A stretch of DNA of 38,425 bases from JABHHG01 sp964419445. Its GTDB lineage: Bacteria > Fidelibacterota > Marinisomatia > SCGC-AAA003-L08 > D37C17. Made by a program: the position numbers and the translations under genes. The stretch spans positions 1 to 38,425 of the forward strand of contig CAYQPE010000006.1 of the NCBI GenBank assembly GCA_964419445.1. Direction: 5' to 3'. The notes beneath the pieces are model-generated. The model was given only the letters and a program-made list of their open reading frames with translations. It had not been told where the DNA came from and did not search any database. This document shows, one piece after another, positions 16,037-25,615 of this stretch. Each line of letters begins with the position of its first letter. The first letter of the stretch is position 1.

Positions 16037-17430
16037 TGACAATTATAGATTTCTCTATAATAATCATTTTTTTAATTGGAATTAGTGTATTTGGTTTATT
16101 TCAAGCCAAAAAGAATGTAAGTAGTGATGATTATTTTATAGGTGAGAAAAATACTCCATGGTGGGTGGCTATGTTTTCCATAGTAGCCACTGAAACATCA
16201 GTACTGACTTTTATTTCTGTGCCAGGGATAGCCTATAGAGGTGATTGGACATTTTTACAATTGTCATTTGGGTATGTTGTCGGTCGGATATTGGTGAGTA
16301 TTTTCTTAATCCCCATTTTCTATGAATCTGGAGTAATGTCGATTTATGAAGTTGTGGGAAAAAAGTTTGGGGTTTTGACTCAAAAAATTGCATCCTTAAT
16401 GTTTCTTATTACCAGAATTTTAGCTGATGGTGTTCGGTTTTTAGCTACTGCTGTTATTGTTCAAGTAATCACGGGTTGGTCCATTCAATTTTCAGTAATA
16501 ATAATTGGTATTGTTACATTGATTTATACTCTATCTGGTGGAATTAAAACAGTGGTGTGGGTGGACTCATTTCAGTTTGTATTATATCTTGGAGGTGGGC
16601 TTATTGTCATTGCATCGATTTTACATAACTCTGGAATTTCAATATTCAATTCCTTAATTGAAGTTGATAAATTTAATGTATTTCAACTCAAAACTGATAA
16701 TTTTATAACTGATCCGTGGTTTTTCTTCAGTGCATTTATTGGAGGTATATTATTATCATTTGCATCACATGGTGCTGATCATATGATGGTGCAACGTGTA
16801 TTATCATGTAAATCTAAAAATGATGCTCAAAAAGCAATGATTGGTAGCGGTGTGTTTGTTTGTATTCAATTTTTAATATTTTTATTTGCAGGTTCATTAA
16901 TATGGGAATTTTTTGATGGTCAAAGTTTACAGAAAGATCGCGAGTTTTCAACCTATATCATAAACCATTTACCTATTGGATTAAAGGGCATTTTGTTGGC
17001 CGGTGTTCTTTCTGCAGCTATGTCCACATTAAGTTCATCAATTAATTCATTGTCTTCATCTACTGTTGCCGATTGGTTTGGTAGAAATACTAATTTACAA
17101 ATAGCTCGAGTTATAAGTTTAGTGTGGGCAATTGTATTAATATCTATAGCACTAATTTTTGACGAAGGTGATTCTGCCATTGTTATTTTAGGTTTAAAAA
17201 TCGCATCCTATACTTATGGAAGTTTATTAGGTCTATTTTTATTAACAAGGCTGACTCATACCCTTCATACAATAAGTGTTATCTGTGGATTAATTTTAGG
17301 AATATCTTCAGTAATAATTGTATCAACTTATGGTGTGGCATGGACATGGTTTATTTTAATTTCAGTAATAGTCAATATAACTACAACGCTTGCTGTAAAT
17401 AAACTGATGGAATATACCAGATTTATATGA
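16036..17430 (+). CDS. Sodium:solute symporter (SSS family)
   Basis: A 464-aa inner-membrane transporter of the SSS family (SGLT/PutP/NanT type) with about 12-13 hydrophobic helices. Family features include the N-terminal SSDDYFIGEKNTPWWVAMFSIVATETS, GVRFLATAVIVQVITGW, the YTLSGGIKTVVWVDSFQ segment and AMSTLSSSINSLSSSTVAD, where sodium-site serines usually lie. It sits between the NagZ fusion and NamZ, overlapping them by 1 and 4 nt. In Tannerella an SSS transporter imports MurNAc next to a BadF-type kinase, so uptake of MurNAc, GlcNAc or a disaccharide is the likely role. The substrate cannot be read directly. Confidence 0.88.
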   Translation: MTIIDFSIIIIFLIGISVFGLFQAKKNVSSDDYFIGEKNTPWWVAMFSIVATETSVLTFISVPGIAYRGDWTFLQLSFGYVVGRILVSIFLIPIFYESGVMSIYEVVGKKFGVLTQKIASLMFLITRILADGVRFLATAVIVQVITGWSIQFSVIIIGIVTLIYTLSGGIKTVVWVDSFQFVLYLGGGLIVIASILHNSGISIFNSLIEVDKFNVFQLKTDNFITDPWFFFSAFIGGILLSFASHGADHMMVQRVLSCKSKNDAQKAMIGSGVFVCIQFLIFLFAGSLIWEFFDGQSLQKDREFSTYIINHLPIGLKGILLAGVLSAAMSTLSSSINSLSSSTVADWFGRNTNLQIARVISLVWAIVLISIALIFDEGDSAIVILGLKIASYTYGSLLGLFLLTRLTHTLHTISVICGLILGISSVIIVSTYGVAWTWFILISVIVNITTTLAVNKLMEYTRFI

Positions 17431-18581
17431 AAATCATTTTCTCTATAATTCTTGTTCTATTGGGTTGTAATTCACCAATAAAGTTGGGCATCGATCGGCT
17501 TGAATCTATGGATTATTCCATATTGCACAATAAAAATGTGGCAATGGTTGTAAACCACACGTCAATAAATAGTAAAGGTATTCATCTAATTGACCTATTA
17601 ACAAGTCAGCCAAATATTTCAGTTAAAAAAGTTTTTACACCAGAGCATGGAATAAGTGGACGTAAATCTGCAGGTGAATATATTGGAGACGGTAAAAATA
17701 AAAAATATGATATCCCAATTATTAGTTTATATGGTAAAAATAAAACACCAAGCTCATCAGATTTATTGGATGTTGAAGTTATAATTTTTGATTTACAAGA
17801 TATTGGTTCAAGATATTATACCTATGTATCAACAATGGTGAATGTAATGGAATCGGCAGCTGAGAATGGAATTAAATTTTTAGTATTAAACAGACCAAAT
17901 CCGTTAGGGAAATTGGTGGAGGGTCCAATAGGGGATATTCGATCTTTTGTGGGAAAATTGCCAATACCTATTCGTCATGGGCTTACAGTTGGTGAAATTG
18001 CAAAAATGATAGTAAATAAGAAATGGTTAAATACAAAACACCCTCTTGATTTACATGTAATAGAATTAGAAAATTGGAATAGTGAAGCAGGATATTTTAG
18101 TATTCCGCCATCTCCAAACATACCAGATTTTGAAACTGCATTAATTTATAATGGACTCTGTTTACTTGAGGGTACTAATATATCAGAAGGTCGGGGGACA
18201 GATAAACCATTTCGTTTATTTGGAGCCCCATGGATTAATGGCGATGAAATAACTGATAAATTAAATTCCATTAATCTACATGGAGTGAGGTTTGAGTCTG
18301 TAAATTTTACTCCCCAAAAATCAATGAAAGCAAAATGGCCCAAATATGAAAATGAAATATGTAACGGAGCAAAAATAATTATTTTAGATAAAAAAAATTT
18401 GAGTCCTTTAACTATTGGTGTAGAAATTATTCGAAGTATTTATGAGCTATATCCACAAAAATTCAAATTTTTAGAATCAAATTTTATTGATAAATTGTAT
18501 GGTTCAAATCAGTTACGAATTCAGGTAATATCAAAGGCCAGTATTGAAGAAATAAAAGAATCATGGGTTTACAGCTATTAG
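17427..18581 (+). CDS. NamZ-like exo-beta-N-acetylmuramidase (DUF1343), lipoprotein
   Basis: The DUF1343 family includes NamZ (GH171), which releases MurNAc from the non-reducing end of peptidoglycan fragments. This 384-aa protein has a probable lipobox (LLGC, C14). Conserved segments are FTPEHGISG (E73-H74-G75), VIIFDLQDIGSRYYTYV, VLNRPNPLG, RHGLTVGEIA, PSPNIP and EGTNISEGRGTDKPFRLFGAPW. It is the last gene of a run linked by overlaps that also encodes NagZ, a symporter and a sugar kinase, which supports a role in cell-wall glycan salvage. NamZ exposes terminal GlcNAc for NagZ and the reverse, so the two enzymes can chew a glycan chain alternately. The MurNAc-6-phosphate etherase MurQ that would complete the route is not in the window. 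Confidence 0.87.
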   Translation: MKIIFSIILVLLGCNSPIKLGIDRLESMDYSILHNKNVAMVVNHTSINSKGIHLIDLLTSQPNISVKKVFTPEHGISGRKSAGEYIGDGKNKKYDIPIISLYGKNKTPSSSDLLDVEVIIFDLQDIGSRYYTYVSTMVNVMESAAENGIKFLVLNRPNPLGKLVEGPIGDIRSFVGKLPIPIRHGLTVGEIAKMIVNKKWLNTKHPLDLHVIELENWNSEAGYFSIPPSPNIPDFETALIYNGLCLLEGTNISEGRGTDKPFRLFGAPWINGDEITDKLNSINLHGVRFESVNFTPQKSMKAKWPKYENEICNGAKIIILDKKNLSPLTIGVEIIRSIYELYPQKFKFLESNFIDKLYGSNQLRIQVISKASIEEIKESWVYSY

Positions 18582-18611
18582 AATAGTACAGAAGATTTTA
18601 TAAGGGGAATT

Positions 18612-21389
18612 ATGAAGAAGTTAATTTTAATATTTATATTAATAACATCACTTTTTGCAACGGCAGAATATCGAAAGTTTACTTTAGAAAATGAAATGAA
18701 AGTAATGTTGGTATCAGATGAAAAATATAATAAGTCAGCAGCAAGTATGAATGTAATGGTGGGTTCTCTTTCAGATCCTAAAGAATATCAAGGGTTGGCC
18801 CATTTCTTAGAGCATATGTTGTTTTTAGGGACTGAAAAGTATCCCAATGTAGAAGATTATGGTGCGTATTTACAGAGCAATGGTGGATATTCAAATGCAT
18901 ATACTGCAGAAGACCATACAAACTACCATTTTGAAGTGTATCATGATGCATTTGAAGGTGCATTAGACCGTTTTTCACAGTTTTTTATTTCTCCCATTTT
19001 TAGCGAAGAATATACTCAACGTGAAATGAATGCAGTCAATTCTGAATATCAAAAAAATTTAGAACAAGATTATTGGCGTATGCGTCAAGTGAAGCGTGGG
19101 ATTTATAATGAATCACATCCTGCAAATCATTTTGAAATTGGAACTTTAGAAACGTTAACCAATGTGAATAGAGACGTACTTTTAGATTTTCATAAAAGGT
19201 ATTATAGTTCGAACCAAATGTGCTTATCAATTCTAAGTAATAAGAGTTTAGATGAGTTAGAATCTTTGGTTCGTACTTACTTTGTAGAAGTGAAAAATAC
19301 AAATGCTGAATCTATAAAATTTGCCCCTGCATATTTCCCTGAAGAAGATAAGCTGAGATTGTTAAAAGTAATTCCAGTAAAAGATGTTAAACGATTAGTT
19401 CTTGAGTTTCCTACACCATCGTTTTATAGCCACTATTTAACCAAACCTGAAAATTTAATAAGCTATATAATTGGTCATGAAGGTGAAGGAAGTCTGTTAG
19501 CGTATTTAAAATCAAAAGGATATGCAACTGGAATTGGTGGCTGGGGAAGCTCTGCCACTAAAGATTATGGGAATTTTAATATTTGGGTAGAGTTAACCAG
19601 TGATGGATTTAATGAATACGAAGAAATACTCATTTCAGTATTCTCTTATATTGAGATGATTAAGGCTGAAGGATATCAATCCTTTATATTTAGTGAAAGT
19701 AAAGTACTTGCAGAACTTGAAGAGCAATATTCAGATAAAGGTGAAGGCGCTGGAGTTGCTGTAGGATTAGCTAATAATTTAGCGTTCTATCCAATGGAAG
19801 ATGCCGAACGTATTAAATATATTTTTGAAGTAGAAGATGCAAGTCTGTATTCAGATTTGCTGTCATTTATTCGTCCTGATAATATGTTGGCCACACTTTC
19901 AGGATATGAAGTTGAAACGGATTCGGTTGAGCCATGGTATTCTGCAAAATATTCATACTCTAAAGGGTACAATGATTTATACAAGCAGTTGAAATCACCT
20001 CCTAATATTGAAGAACTAAAACTGCCTACTGCAAATCCATTTATGCCAACTTCAACGGGAATTTACAATTTAAAGAATGGTAATGAAATAGAGCTGATTC
20101 AAAACAGTGGTGGTCTAAAGTTATACCATTCTCGAGATTCAGATTTTAACAGACCGAAGGCAAGCCTGAAATATAAAGTAAATTTTTCTAACAAAATTAA
20201 TTCACTAGAGAATGCAGTATTAATGGATTTATACATTAGTGCCGTAAATGAATCCTTAAATGAAATTGGATATCCTGCATATTTGGCTGGAATGGAATAT
20301 ACCATTACTAATTCTGTTGAAGGTATTAATATTGCAGTTAGTGGTTACGATTCTGCTCTAGAACGATTATTAGATGTTATAATTAAAAATATTAAACATG
20401 TTAATATTTCAGAGAAGCATTACTCAGTTATTGTAGATGCAACTAAACGCAAGTTAGAAAATAGCTCATTGGATGACGCATATAAGATTGCCCGAAGGAA
20501 TTCTGCAGAAATAACAAACCAAACGTTTTATTCTCCAGAAAAAAAATTAACCATTTTAGAAGATTTTACATTAGCAGATATCAAATCATTTCCGAAGAAA
20601 ATGTTTAAGGGGGTGTATATAGAAGGTTTTGCCCATGGAAATATTACCAAACGAGATGCGTTAAAACTTTCGACTAAGGTTAGAAATTCATTTGGATTCA
20701 AATCACTTAGAGGAAATCAAGTTTTTGAACAAAAACGATTAGTACTAGACAATGGGGAAGATGTTAGAAGAGTTATACATTCTAAAGTAAATAATTCAGC
20801 CTATGTTGCTATGGCTGATATTGGAGGGAATACTCCAAAAGATAGAGTAATGGCATTACTTATTGATACCTTTTTAGGTCAACCTTATTACATGGAGTTA
20901 CGAACTAATCAGCAATTGGGATATATTGTTGCAGCGGGAGCTTATAGTAGAAATGACTATAGTGGATTGTATTTTATTATTCAATCAGATGGCTATGGAG
21001 CAGATGAAGTAGAACGACGGTCACTTACATTTTTAGATGGAATTGGCAAAATGCTTTCAGAATTAACAATTGATGATTATAATGTGTATAAAAATGCAGT
21101 AAAAGAAATTATCAATGAAAAATCCACATCTATACTGGAAGAGTGTAATAAACGATTTACATGGGCGTTTGAGTTAAATGAACAGTTTAATAGAGATGAT
21201 CAATCTTTAGAAGCAGCGGATGCAATTACATTTGATGGATTTAAAGCAAAAGTTAACCATTTGTTTGAAAAGGTAAATCAGAAAAAAGTATCAGTTCTAT
21301 TATTTGCAGAACAACATGAAATTCCAAAAAATGTAGAAGCTACATTTGAAGATGTTGTAAATTGGAAAAAATCTAGAATGTATGAATAG
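18612..21389 (+). CDS. Insulinase-family (M16) zinc metallopeptidase
   Basis: A 925-aa secreted M16A (pitrilysin/insulysin-like) protease. A signal peptide (about 1-18) precedes the inverted zinc motif HFLEH (H64, E67 catalytic, H68), with the third zinc ligand E145 in AVNSEYQKN. The protein is the full single-chain length with four homologous domains; the C-terminal half has no HXXEH and should serve only to close the chamber, as is normal for the family. It probably degrades peptides in the periplasm or outside. It starts at an ATG preceded by AAGGGGA, 30 nt after the NamZ gene, so it may begin a new transcription unit or be weakly linked to the salvage operon. Confidence 0.93.
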   Translation: MKKLILIFILITSLFATAEYRKFTLENEMKVMLVSDEKYNKSAASMNVMVGSLSDPKEYQGLAHFLEHMLFLGTEKYPNVEDYGAYLQSNGGYSNAYTAEDHTNYHFEVYHDAFEGALDRFSQFFISPIFSEEYTQREMNAVNSEYQKNLEQDYWRMRQVKRGIYNESHPANHFEIGTLETLTNVNRDVLLDFHKRYYSSNQMCLSILSNKSLDELESLVRTYFVEVKNTNAESIKFAPAYFPEEDKLRLLKVIPVKDVKRLVLEFPTPSFYSHYLTKPENLISYIIGHEGEGSLLAYLKSKGYATGIGGWGSSATKDYGNFNIWVELTSDGFNEYEEILISVFSYIEMIKAEGYQSFIFSESKVLAELEEQYSDKGEGAGVAVGLANNLAFYPMEDAERIKYIFEVEDASLYSDLLSFIRPDNMLATLSGYEVETDSVEPWYSAKYSYSKGYNDLYKQLKSPPNIEELKLPTANPFMPTSTGIYNLKNGNEIELIQNSGGLKLYHSRDSDFNRPKASLKYKVNFSNKINSLENAVLMDLYISAVNESLNEIGYPAYLAGMEYTITNSVEGINIAVSGYDSALERLLDVIIKNIKHVNISEKHYSVIVDATKRKLENSSLDDAYKIARRNSAEITNQTFYSPEKKLTILEDFTLADIKSFPKKMFKGVYIEGFAHGNITKRDALKLSTKVRNSFGFKSLRGNQVFEQKRLVLDNGEDVRRVIHSKVNNSAYVAMADIGGNTPKDRVMALLIDTFLGQPYYMELRTNQQLGYIVAAGAYSRNDYSGLYFIIQSDGYGADEVERRSLTFLDGIGKMLSELTIDDYNVYKNAVKEIINEKSTSILEECNKRFTWAFELNEQFNRDDQSLEAADAITFDGFKAKVNHLFEKVNQKKVSVLLFAEQHEIPKNVEATFEDVVNWKKSRMYE

Positions 21390-21397
21390 GAGTAATT

Positions 21398-21655
21398 ATG
21401 GCAATCATTAGGCAGGGTGGCTATACAGATAATGATAGCTCTGATAAATTACGGGAAAAACGAAAGAAAATAATTGAAGAAGAAAGAATTTTTCAATTAA
21501 AAGAATCATTAATGGCATTTTATGAAAAATTATTGGAAAAGTATGATGTTATAGACAAAGAGCAAAATGAAGAGGGGGATGTAAAACATCCAACTCGAGA
21601 AGAAATTGAAACATTTACACAGGAATATGCAGATTCGAAACCAAAGGGTTTTTAA
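21398..21655 (+). CDS. Small charged helical protein of unknown function
   Basis: Not recognised. An 85-aa protein with no signal peptide, cysteines or membrane segment. The middle is rich in Lys, Arg and Glu (about residues 19-62) and is probably helical, possibly coiled-coil. A good ribosome binding site (AGGAG) lies before the ATG. It follows the M16 protease by 8 nt and precedes a small membrane protein by 2 nt, so the three are probably co-transcribed. Confidence 0.6.
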   Translation: MAIIRQGGYTDNDSSDKLREKRKKIIEEERIFQLKESLMAFYEKLLEKYDVIDKEQNEEGDVKHPTREEIETFTQEYADSKPKGF

Positions 21656-21657
21656 TA

Positions 21658-21969
21658 TTGAATCGTCTCCAATGGCTAATTGTCATCGTGTCAGTTGTCA
21701 TAATATTTTTATTAATACTTAGCCAAAGTCCCAATTTACGGTTAAACATCAGGAATTTTATTGGTGATGATAGTGCCTTTTATTATCATCAAACTTTTCA
21801 CTTGCCTCCTCATGATAAAATTTTAACACATTCTCTCACAGAGGTTAATGGCCAGTATATGGGATATTCATTAGAAAGTATGCAAATTAAAAAATTACCT
21901 CATATTGATATTGTGAAAAAAAGCATAAACCCTGCAATGATGAATTGCTCACATTGTCACAAAAAATAA
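21658..21969 (+). CDS. Small membrane-anchored protein with C-terminal CXXCH haem site
   Basis: Not assigned to a named family. The 103-aa protein has an N-terminal hydrophobic helix (about residues 4-22), consistent with an inner-membrane anchor, then a polar region with several His (FYYHQTFHLPPHDK). It ends in NCSHCHKK, so the covalent haem c attachment motif C97-x-x-C100-H101 is only two residues from the C terminus. If genuine it is a tiny monohaem cytochrome c or a cytochrome-like accessory protein; a non-haem metal site is an alternative. The TTG start follows the previous stop by 2 nt. No cytochrome maturation genes are in the window. Confidence 0.6.
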   Translation: MNRLQWLIVIVSVVIIFLLILSQSPNLRLNIRNFIGDDSAFYYHQTFHLPPHDKILTHSLTEVNGQYMGYSLESMQIKKLPHIDIVKKSINPAMMNCSHCHKK

Positions 21970-22060
21970 CTAAAATTCCACTGTAACAGTATGTAAAACC
22001 GCATATATCTCTTTTAATATTAACGTAATTTATCTCTGTGTCAAAACTTAAAAGGGAGAA

Positions 22061-25000
22061 ATGATGCGAGCTAAACTAACCTTATCATTAATATTTATTA
22101 TTTCAGTACTTAATGCCAATTGGATTGGGATTAAATCAGATACGCCAGTTCCTGCAGAAAAGAATTTAATTTCTTCAAATATTTCAACATCCACTATTGC
22201 TTTCAATATCGATGGATTTCATCAATATGAAGTTGAAACATCCAATGGTGTACAAAATATAGTAAAGGTAATGGGTGGTGCGTCCCTTTTAGAAGCAGGG
22301 AATCCCGACTTACAACAAGTATCTGCATCAATTATAATTCCTGATGATAAAGAAATGGATGTACGTGTTGTCTCATCAGCATTTGAAGAATTCGAAAATA
22401 TTGAAATTGCTCCTTCAAAAGGAAATTTAAAACGAACCCAACTCCCTAAAAATATCCCTTATGAATGGAACAAATCTTATAGTGGAAATAAATTTTATCC
22501 AGGAAAATTGGCAGATTTACGAGAACCATATATTTTGAGAGATAATCGAGGTCAATCAGTAGTTACATATCCCTTTCAATACAACCCTGTAACTAAGACT
22601 TTGCGTGTATATACTGAAATTGTAGTTGAAGTTTATGAAGTCGGTGAAGGTAGAGTAAATGTTAAACATAGATCGTTAAACCGGTCTAATGAAGCAATTA
22701 AATACCCTTATGAGTTTAAAGAAATTTATGATAACCATTTTCTAAATTCTGCGACAGATACGAGGTTTGAATATCTAGTTGATCAAGGGAATATGCTTAT
22801 AATTTCATATCCTGACTTTATGGATGAGATGGAAGAATTTGTTGAATGGAAAAATAAAAAAGGGATACCAACAGAGATAGTTAGTTCTAGTACTGCTGGA
22901 GGTAATGCCACTACTATTCAAAATTATGTTGAAGATTACTATTATGAGAATGGATTAACCTTTCTTTTATTAGTAGGAGACTACAATCAAATAGGTTCAC
23001 CTAGTTTAAGTGGGAGTGCTTCTGATCCATCTTATGGATTTATTGAAGGTAATGACCAATACAATGAAGTAATTGTTGGTCGTTTTTCTGCTAATTCTCC
23101 ATCTGAAGTAACTACTCAAGTTGAAAGAAGTATAGCATATGAGCAAACCCCTGAGGCTGGTGGACAATGGTATAGTAAGGCATTAAGTGTAGGTTCAAAT
23201 GAAGGTCCTGGATATCAAGGGTTGGACGATGACGAATTTTTAGAACAAGTGATAAAACCTATTCTATTAGATTACACATATAATGATCATACTGGCATTT
23301 ATAATCCCAATACATCGGTTTCACAAGGTGAAAACGCAATTAATAATGGTGTTGGGGTAATTAATTACACTGGTCATGGCTATCAAACTGGTTGGAACAA
23401 TGGATCTCCATTAACGGTAACTAATATTAATGGACTTACCAATGTTGGGAAACTTCCATTTGTATGGACTGTTGGGTGTAATGTGGGAGAGTTTAATTCC
23501 ATAACAAACTCATTTGCAGAATCATGGTTGCGTGCTACTCATAATGGTGAACCTACTGGTGGAATTGGCCACTTTGGTTCAACAATTCCTCAATCATGGG
23601 AACCACCAATGCATGCTCAATGGGCTTTCAATAAAATTTTAACTGAATCGTATGATAATCACAAAACCCGGACTTATGGCGGTATTTCTGTAAATGGATG
23701 CCTACATATGAATGATGCCCAAGGTACATCTGGTACCAATGAAACCAAGTATTGGACATTATTTGGAGATCCATCATTAGTGGTAAGGACTGCAGCGCCA
23801 ACTGCAATGAATGCTAGCTATAATGATATAATTATTATTGGACAGCAATCCTTTAATGTAAGTCAATTAAATGAAGGTGATTTAGTGGCATTATCTAGAA
23901 ATGGAGATTTAATTGCATCGGCTTATGCTTCAAGTAATGGGCAGGCCAGTTTAGAATTGCAAAATGCATCATCAATTCCAGGAACATTAGATTTAGTTAT
24001 AACTGGCTTTAATAAGCTCACTTATGAGTCAACGGTTACCGTAATTTCGCCAGATGGCGCATTTGTCATAATGAATGATATAGACGTACAATTAGGTGGG
24101 GATAATGTTATTAGTAGTGGTGAAACCATTGATGTATTAGTATCTTTAGAAAATGTAGGAAATGAAAATGCATCAAATATCTCTGTTAATTTAGTGGATA
24201 TTAATGACGATCCATTTGTTAGTTTACTTAATGATAGCGAAAGTGTAAATAATTTAAACAGTAATTCATCAACAGAAGTAGAATTGTCATTTATAGTAAG
24301 CAATAGTACACCTTTTGGTTATTCTTTTACATTAGATATTGAACTTGAATTTGGAGATGAATCATCTAGTACATCGTTAAATCTATCACTAGAAGCATTA
24401 AATGAATCTTTTGAATTAAGTGGTTTTGATAATCATGATTGGTCATTTGGTGGTGATGCAGATTGGAGTATAGATACTGGGAATGCATCAAATGGAGATG
24501 TTAGTGCACAATCAGGGGCTATCGATCATAATATGACTTCTGAGTTAAGCCTAACCATGGAAGTAGTTCAAGATGGATATATTAAGTTTGATAAAATGGT
24601 ATCTTGCGAAAATGTTGGCTCTTCATCTGGTAATTTTTATGATTATCTCGCATTTTATATTGATGGTGTTGAACAACAAAAATGGGCCGGTGAAGTCGCA
24701 TGGTCACAAAGTAGTTTTGCTGTTTCAGCAGGTGAGCATACATTCAAATGGTTGTATAATAAGGATCAAGGAGTGGTATCTGGTGCAGATGCTGTTTGGA
24801 TTGATAATATTGAATTCCCTCCATGTGTGGGATCTGGAAATTTTTTACCTGGTGATGTTGATTTTAGTGGTGAAGTAAATGTTTTAGATATAGTGATAAT
24901 TATAAACATCATTTTAGGTATTTCCGAATCAAATTCTACGGCTGATGTAAATCAGGATGGTTCAATAAATGTATTGGATGTTGTGAGTACGGTAAACATC

Positions 25001-25564
25001 ATATTAGGAAGTAGGGGTGTTCATGCAACATCTGCAGAATTAATAAAAGATGGTAAATTATTGAATCTATATGCAAATGGCATTGTGGATGTTATTGATA
25101 TTACATTGAGCCATAATAATGGTATATCATTTGAGTTAACAAATGATGCTCTTATTGCTCAACAATTAAATTCTGGTGATGAAACTCGAATAATTATTGT
25201 TGAGCCCACATCCCATGAAATATTAGTTTCAAATGGCACATTTAATGTGAAATCTGTTTCTGTTGCAAATTCAAATGGTTTTATTGATGTAAATATGCCG
25301 ATAGAATTTTCAGTAACTGCAGCTTATCCAAATCCATTTAATCCCTCCACACATCTTGCTGTAGATATTCCCGAGAATGGTCAGCTAAAGGCAAGCGTTT
25401 ACAATTTAAATGGTAAACTAATTACTGAATTATTTAACGATAATGTGAATGAAGGGATTTATGATATTACATGGAATGCTCATTCCAGCTCCTCAGGTCT
25501 TTATTTTTTACGGATTAATTATAATGATGTGGTGCAAACACAAAAAATAATGCTGATAAAATAA
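22061..25564 (+). CDS. Gingipain-like C25 cysteine peptidase with dockerin repeats and T9SS sorting domain
   Basis: A 1167-aa exported protease. After a signal peptide (about 1-19) comes a gingipain-type propeptide region (to about 235). The C25 catalytic domain (about 240-595) has the dyad His in NYTGHGYQTG (H439) and Cys in VGCNVGEF (C473). Later regions are beta-rich, including a CARDB-like segment (near 670-780) and a possible jelly-roll (near 790-920). Two dockerin type I Ca-binding repeats follow (about 930-985, GDVDFSGEVNVLDIV and ADVNQDGSINVLDVV). The last 80 residues (from about 1088, YPNPFNPSTHL to QKIMLIK) are a type IX secretion sorting domain. GGGAG precedes the double ATG at 22061/22064, and a terminator follows, so it is probably a single-gene transcript. 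Confidence 0.9.
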   Translation: MMRAKLTLSLIFIISVLNANWIGIKSDTPVPAEKNLISSNISTSTIAFNIDGFHQYEVETSNGVQNIVKVMGGASLLEAGNPDLQQVSASIIIPDDKEMDVRVVSSAFEEFENIEIAPSKGNLKRTQLPKNIPYEWNKSYSGNKFYPGKLADLREPYILRDNRGQSVVTYPFQYNPVTKTLRVYTEIVVEVYEVGEGRVNVKHRSLNRSNEAIKYPYEFKEIYDNHFLNSATDTRFEYLVDQGNMLIISYPDFMDEMEEFVEWKNKKGIPTEIVSSSTAGGNATTIQNYVEDYYYENGLTFLLLVGDYNQIGSPSLSGSASDPSYGFIEGNDQYNEVIVGRFSANSPSEVTTQVERSIAYEQTPEAGGQWYSKALSVGSNEGPGYQGLDDDEFLEQVIKPILLDYTYNDHTGIYNPNTSVSQGENAINNGVGVINYTGHGYQTGWNNGSPLTVTNINGLTNVGKLPFVWTVGCNVGEFNSITNSFAESWLRATHNGEPTGGIGHFGSTIPQSWEPPMHAQWAFNKILTESYDNHKTRTYGGISVNGCLHMNDAQGTSGTNETKYWTLFGDPSLVVRTAAPTAMNASYNDIIIIGQQSFNVSQLNEGDLVALSRNGDLIASAYASSNGQASLELQNASSIPGTLDLVITGFNKLTYESTVTVISPDGAFVIMNDIDVQLGGDNVISSGETIDVLVSLENVGNENASNISVNLVDINDDPFVSLLNDSESVNNLNSNSSTEVELSFIVSNSTPFGYSFTLDIELEFGDESSSTSLNLSLEALNESFELSGFDNHDWSFGGDADWSIDTGNASNGDVSAQSGAIDHNMTSELSLTMEVVQDGYIKFDKMVSCENVGSSSGNFYDYLAFYIDGVEQQKWAGEVAWSQSSFAVSAGEHTFKWLYNKDQGVVSGADAVWIDNIEFPPCVGSGNFLPGDVDFSGEVNVLDIVIIINIILGISESNSTADVNQDGSINVLDVVSTVNIILGSRGVHATSAELIKDGKLLNLYANGIVDVIDITLSHNNGISFELTNDALIAQQLNSGDETRIIIVEPTSHEILVSNGTFNVKSVSVANSNGFIDVNMPIEFSVTAAYPNPFNPSTHLAVDIPENGQLKASVYNLNGKLITELFNDNVNEGIYDITWNAHSSSSGLYFLRINYNDVVQTQKIMLIK

Positions 25565-25579
25565 TTCACATTCTAAATT

Positions 25580-25608
25580 AAGCCCAGTTTATCTGGGCTT
25601 TTTTTTTA
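25580..25608 (+). terminator. Intrinsic terminator after the C25 peptidase gene
   Basis: An 8-bp stem AAGCCCAG/CTGGGCTT (25580-25587 with 25593-25600), a 5-nt loop and a run of T to 25608. The next start codon is only 7 nt after the T-run. Confidence 0.92.
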
Positions 25609-25615
25609 CTTTAAT

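Noticed and set aside
24573..24878. A 101-aa + strand frame inside the C25 peptidase gene
   Set aside because: It is wholly inside the peptidase gene, where the main frame encodes recognisable domains; the alternate product has no motif.
24851..25017. Cellulosome component indicated by dockerin repeats
   Set aside because: There is no cohesin, scaffoldin or cellulase in the window, and dockerin-like Ca-binding repeats are common in exported proteins with sorting domains.
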